DNA of 64,000 nucleotides from Scytonematopsis contorta HA4267-MV1. Its GTDB lineage: Bacteria; Cyanobacteriota; Cyanobacteriia; Cyanobacteriales; Nostocaceae. The translations under genes were made by a program, and so were the position numbers. The notes under the pieces were generated by a model. It did no database searches. It was given only the letters and a program-made list of their open reading frames with translations, and was not told the origin of the DNA. Positions within the stretch are counted from its first letter, which is position 1, and every line of letters begins with the position of its first letter. The stretch covers positions 1-64,000 of the forward strand of contig JAHHIC010000076.1 of assembly GCA_019359035.1 (NCBI GenBank), in the 5' to 3' direction. This document shows, one piece after another, positions 62,837-64,000 of the stretch.

Positions 62837-63838
62837 GCTTCGTCTCTGTAATTTTTTTCTTAATTTTTACTCCAGTTCGCAAAACGCTAAATTCTTGCGT
62901 TTTTTTAACAAAATTTTCTGTTAAGGGACTGCGACACTGGGAATTGGGCATGGGGCATAGGGCATTAGGCATTGGGCGCTGGAATTCCCCTAACCGCTCA
63001 AGAATGCCACAAAAAGTAACTATTCTTGAATAAATGCGTGCTGCACGCTTAAGTATAAGGCCACTACAGTAGGAGCGGCTATGTGGAAGCGTCTTTTTTC
63101 AATATAAAGTTTTTTAATTTTTGATTTTTAACTTTATAATTCACTTCGTAGCGGTTACTAGGTTACGCAATCTATAATATATGACCTAATATAAGCACTT
63201 AACACCCTAATGTTTAGACTTAACCCTAACTTAACAAAACTTAATCTTTCGTATTGCATTCCTGTAATCAATAAAACCCCCATTTGATTAGACTAATCAG
63301 TTTTGAGCAAAGCACGCTTGACCGTGATATCCTATTTCTCAAGTAGTAGTGATGCTTAGAAATTAATTAATAATTAATTTGTACTAATGCATTTTGCAAA
63401 CCTTATATCGCAGTTCTTACTGCTCCGGAAGTTCGCCCTTTTGAACTAACTGTCAATTTGACTATATTTATGTCCATTTGCATAATGGTACATCAATATC
63501 CTGCATAAAACACATTTAGGGGTATCGCCCTTACTCTATCTTCAGGTAGATATTTTTATTTTTGCGTTCAATGGCACGCTCTATGTATAAGATTTACTTT
63601 GAATTGAAAATTTGTTAACGAGGGAAAAAATATTTAAAATTGCAATAGGTGATTATAAAAAATTCCAAATAAATGTATTAAATTATAGAAACAGACTTTA
63701 TATAAAAAACCATTAAACTGCATAGCAATTTATTTAGATTTTAGCTACTTGTTTTGAAAAATATGAATAAAGTGTAAATTCTAGGTCGTAATTTAGTCCA
63801 AGTTCACCAAATTAATTTTTATCAAGGAGGAATAAAGT
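62837..63838. other. 1-kb divergent promoter region between tig and asd
   Basis: No gene is seen. A GGGCATT/GGGCATA heptamer tract lies at 62938-62986. The rest is AT-rich, with no recognisable riboswitch or tRNA. Confidence 0.6.
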
Positions 63839-64000
63839 TTGTCTAATTCCTATCGTGTAGCTATTTTGGGTGCAACAGGTGCTGTAGGTACTGAGTTGCT
63901 GGAATTATTATCAGAGCGAAATTTTCCACTTGCAGATTTAAAGTTGCTGGCTTCACCACGTAGTGCGGGAAAGAAATTATTATTCAAAGGGGAAAATATA
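63839..64000 (+). CDS. asd: aspartate-semialdehyde dehydrogenase (5' part; runs off the window)
   Basis: The frame begins with a TTG codon preceded by AAGGAGG and reads [19 protein letters not shown], with the nucleotide-binding GATGAVG motif, then ASPRSAGKK. This is the N-terminus of Asd, which reduces aspartyl phosphate to the semialdehyde for lysine, threonine and methionine synthesis. The gene continues past the window edge. The tig-asd divergent order is usual in cyanobacteria. Confidence 0.9.
   Translation, partial: MSNSYRVAILGATGAVGTELLELLSERNFPLADLKLLASPRSAGKKLLFKGENI

Overview
The window looks like a chromosomal segment of a filamentous, probably heterocyst-forming cyanobacterium (Nostocales or Rivulariaceae-like; this is inference). 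The grounds are HIP1-type GCGATCGC sites (for example near 4338, 13473, 31014, 42065 and 55263), abundant heptamer repeats, SLH-domain iron-uptake porins, a tig-clpP-clpX cluster divergent from asd, a PlmA-like GntR regulator, several cyanobacterial DUF families and AT-rich spacers.

Layout. (1) 0.7-13.9 kb holds a dense block of small-molecule enzymes: NTF2-like protein, MDR oxidoreductase, RidA, alpha/beta hydrolase, beta-keto acid cleavage enzyme, aldehyde dehydrogenase, nitrilase-fold protein, FAD monooxygenase, NmrA-type reductase, PEP-mutase/isocitrate-lyase-like lyase and a DUF1838 protein. Together they suggest an undescribed catabolic or biosynthetic route. Two matching ~197-bp MITEs bracket the FAD monooxygenase, and a second family of inverted-repeat elements lies nearby. 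Two of the enzymes (nitrilase and alpha/beta hydrolase) lack canonical catalytic residues. (2) 14.0-19.7 kb has a ferritin-like protein, a degenerate ABC ATPase, a truncated PEP-CTERM/HAF protein and an unusual subtilase locus. In that locus a stand-alone propeptide-like protein, the protease, a stand-alone copy of its C-terminal domain and a small repeat protein lie in a row. (3) 20.0-39.8 kb is a surface and regulation region: two SLH porins, two histidine kinases, two receiver-only response regulators, one full OmpR regulator beside a decayed kinase, and a glycoconjugate cluster with five glycosyltransferases, an ABC exporter and a two-domain histidine phosphatase. (4) 39.8-42.9 kb has a truncated ATP-grasp gene, nadA and a TIGR04168 phosphoesterase.

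(5) 42.9-54.8 kb starts at tRNA-Ser(UGA) and resembles a defence or mobile island. It carries an AAA ATPase fused to a membrane-fusion-like coiled coil, a solitary C5 DNA methyltransferase, an orphan RHH antitoxin, a NERD-helicase, a DUF6888/DUF6887-like pair, a gene remnant and a type II restriction-modification set (methylase, nuclease, XRE controller). It ends in about 1.5 kb of non-coding DNA with five related copies of a structured RNA-like element, with compensatory changes in the stems. I regard this array as the strongest candidate for an undescribed element. (6) 54.8-64 kb is housekeeping: an S1-domain protein, dienelactone hydrolase, plmA-like regulator, alpha/beta hydrolase, clpX, clpP, tig and the start of asd.

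The spacers carry several repeat families. Two families of short hairpins are notable: the stem sequence differs between loci with pairing kept, and the hairpin often heads or contains a locus-specific tandem repeat. Assignments rest on reading motifs by eye; no database search was possible.
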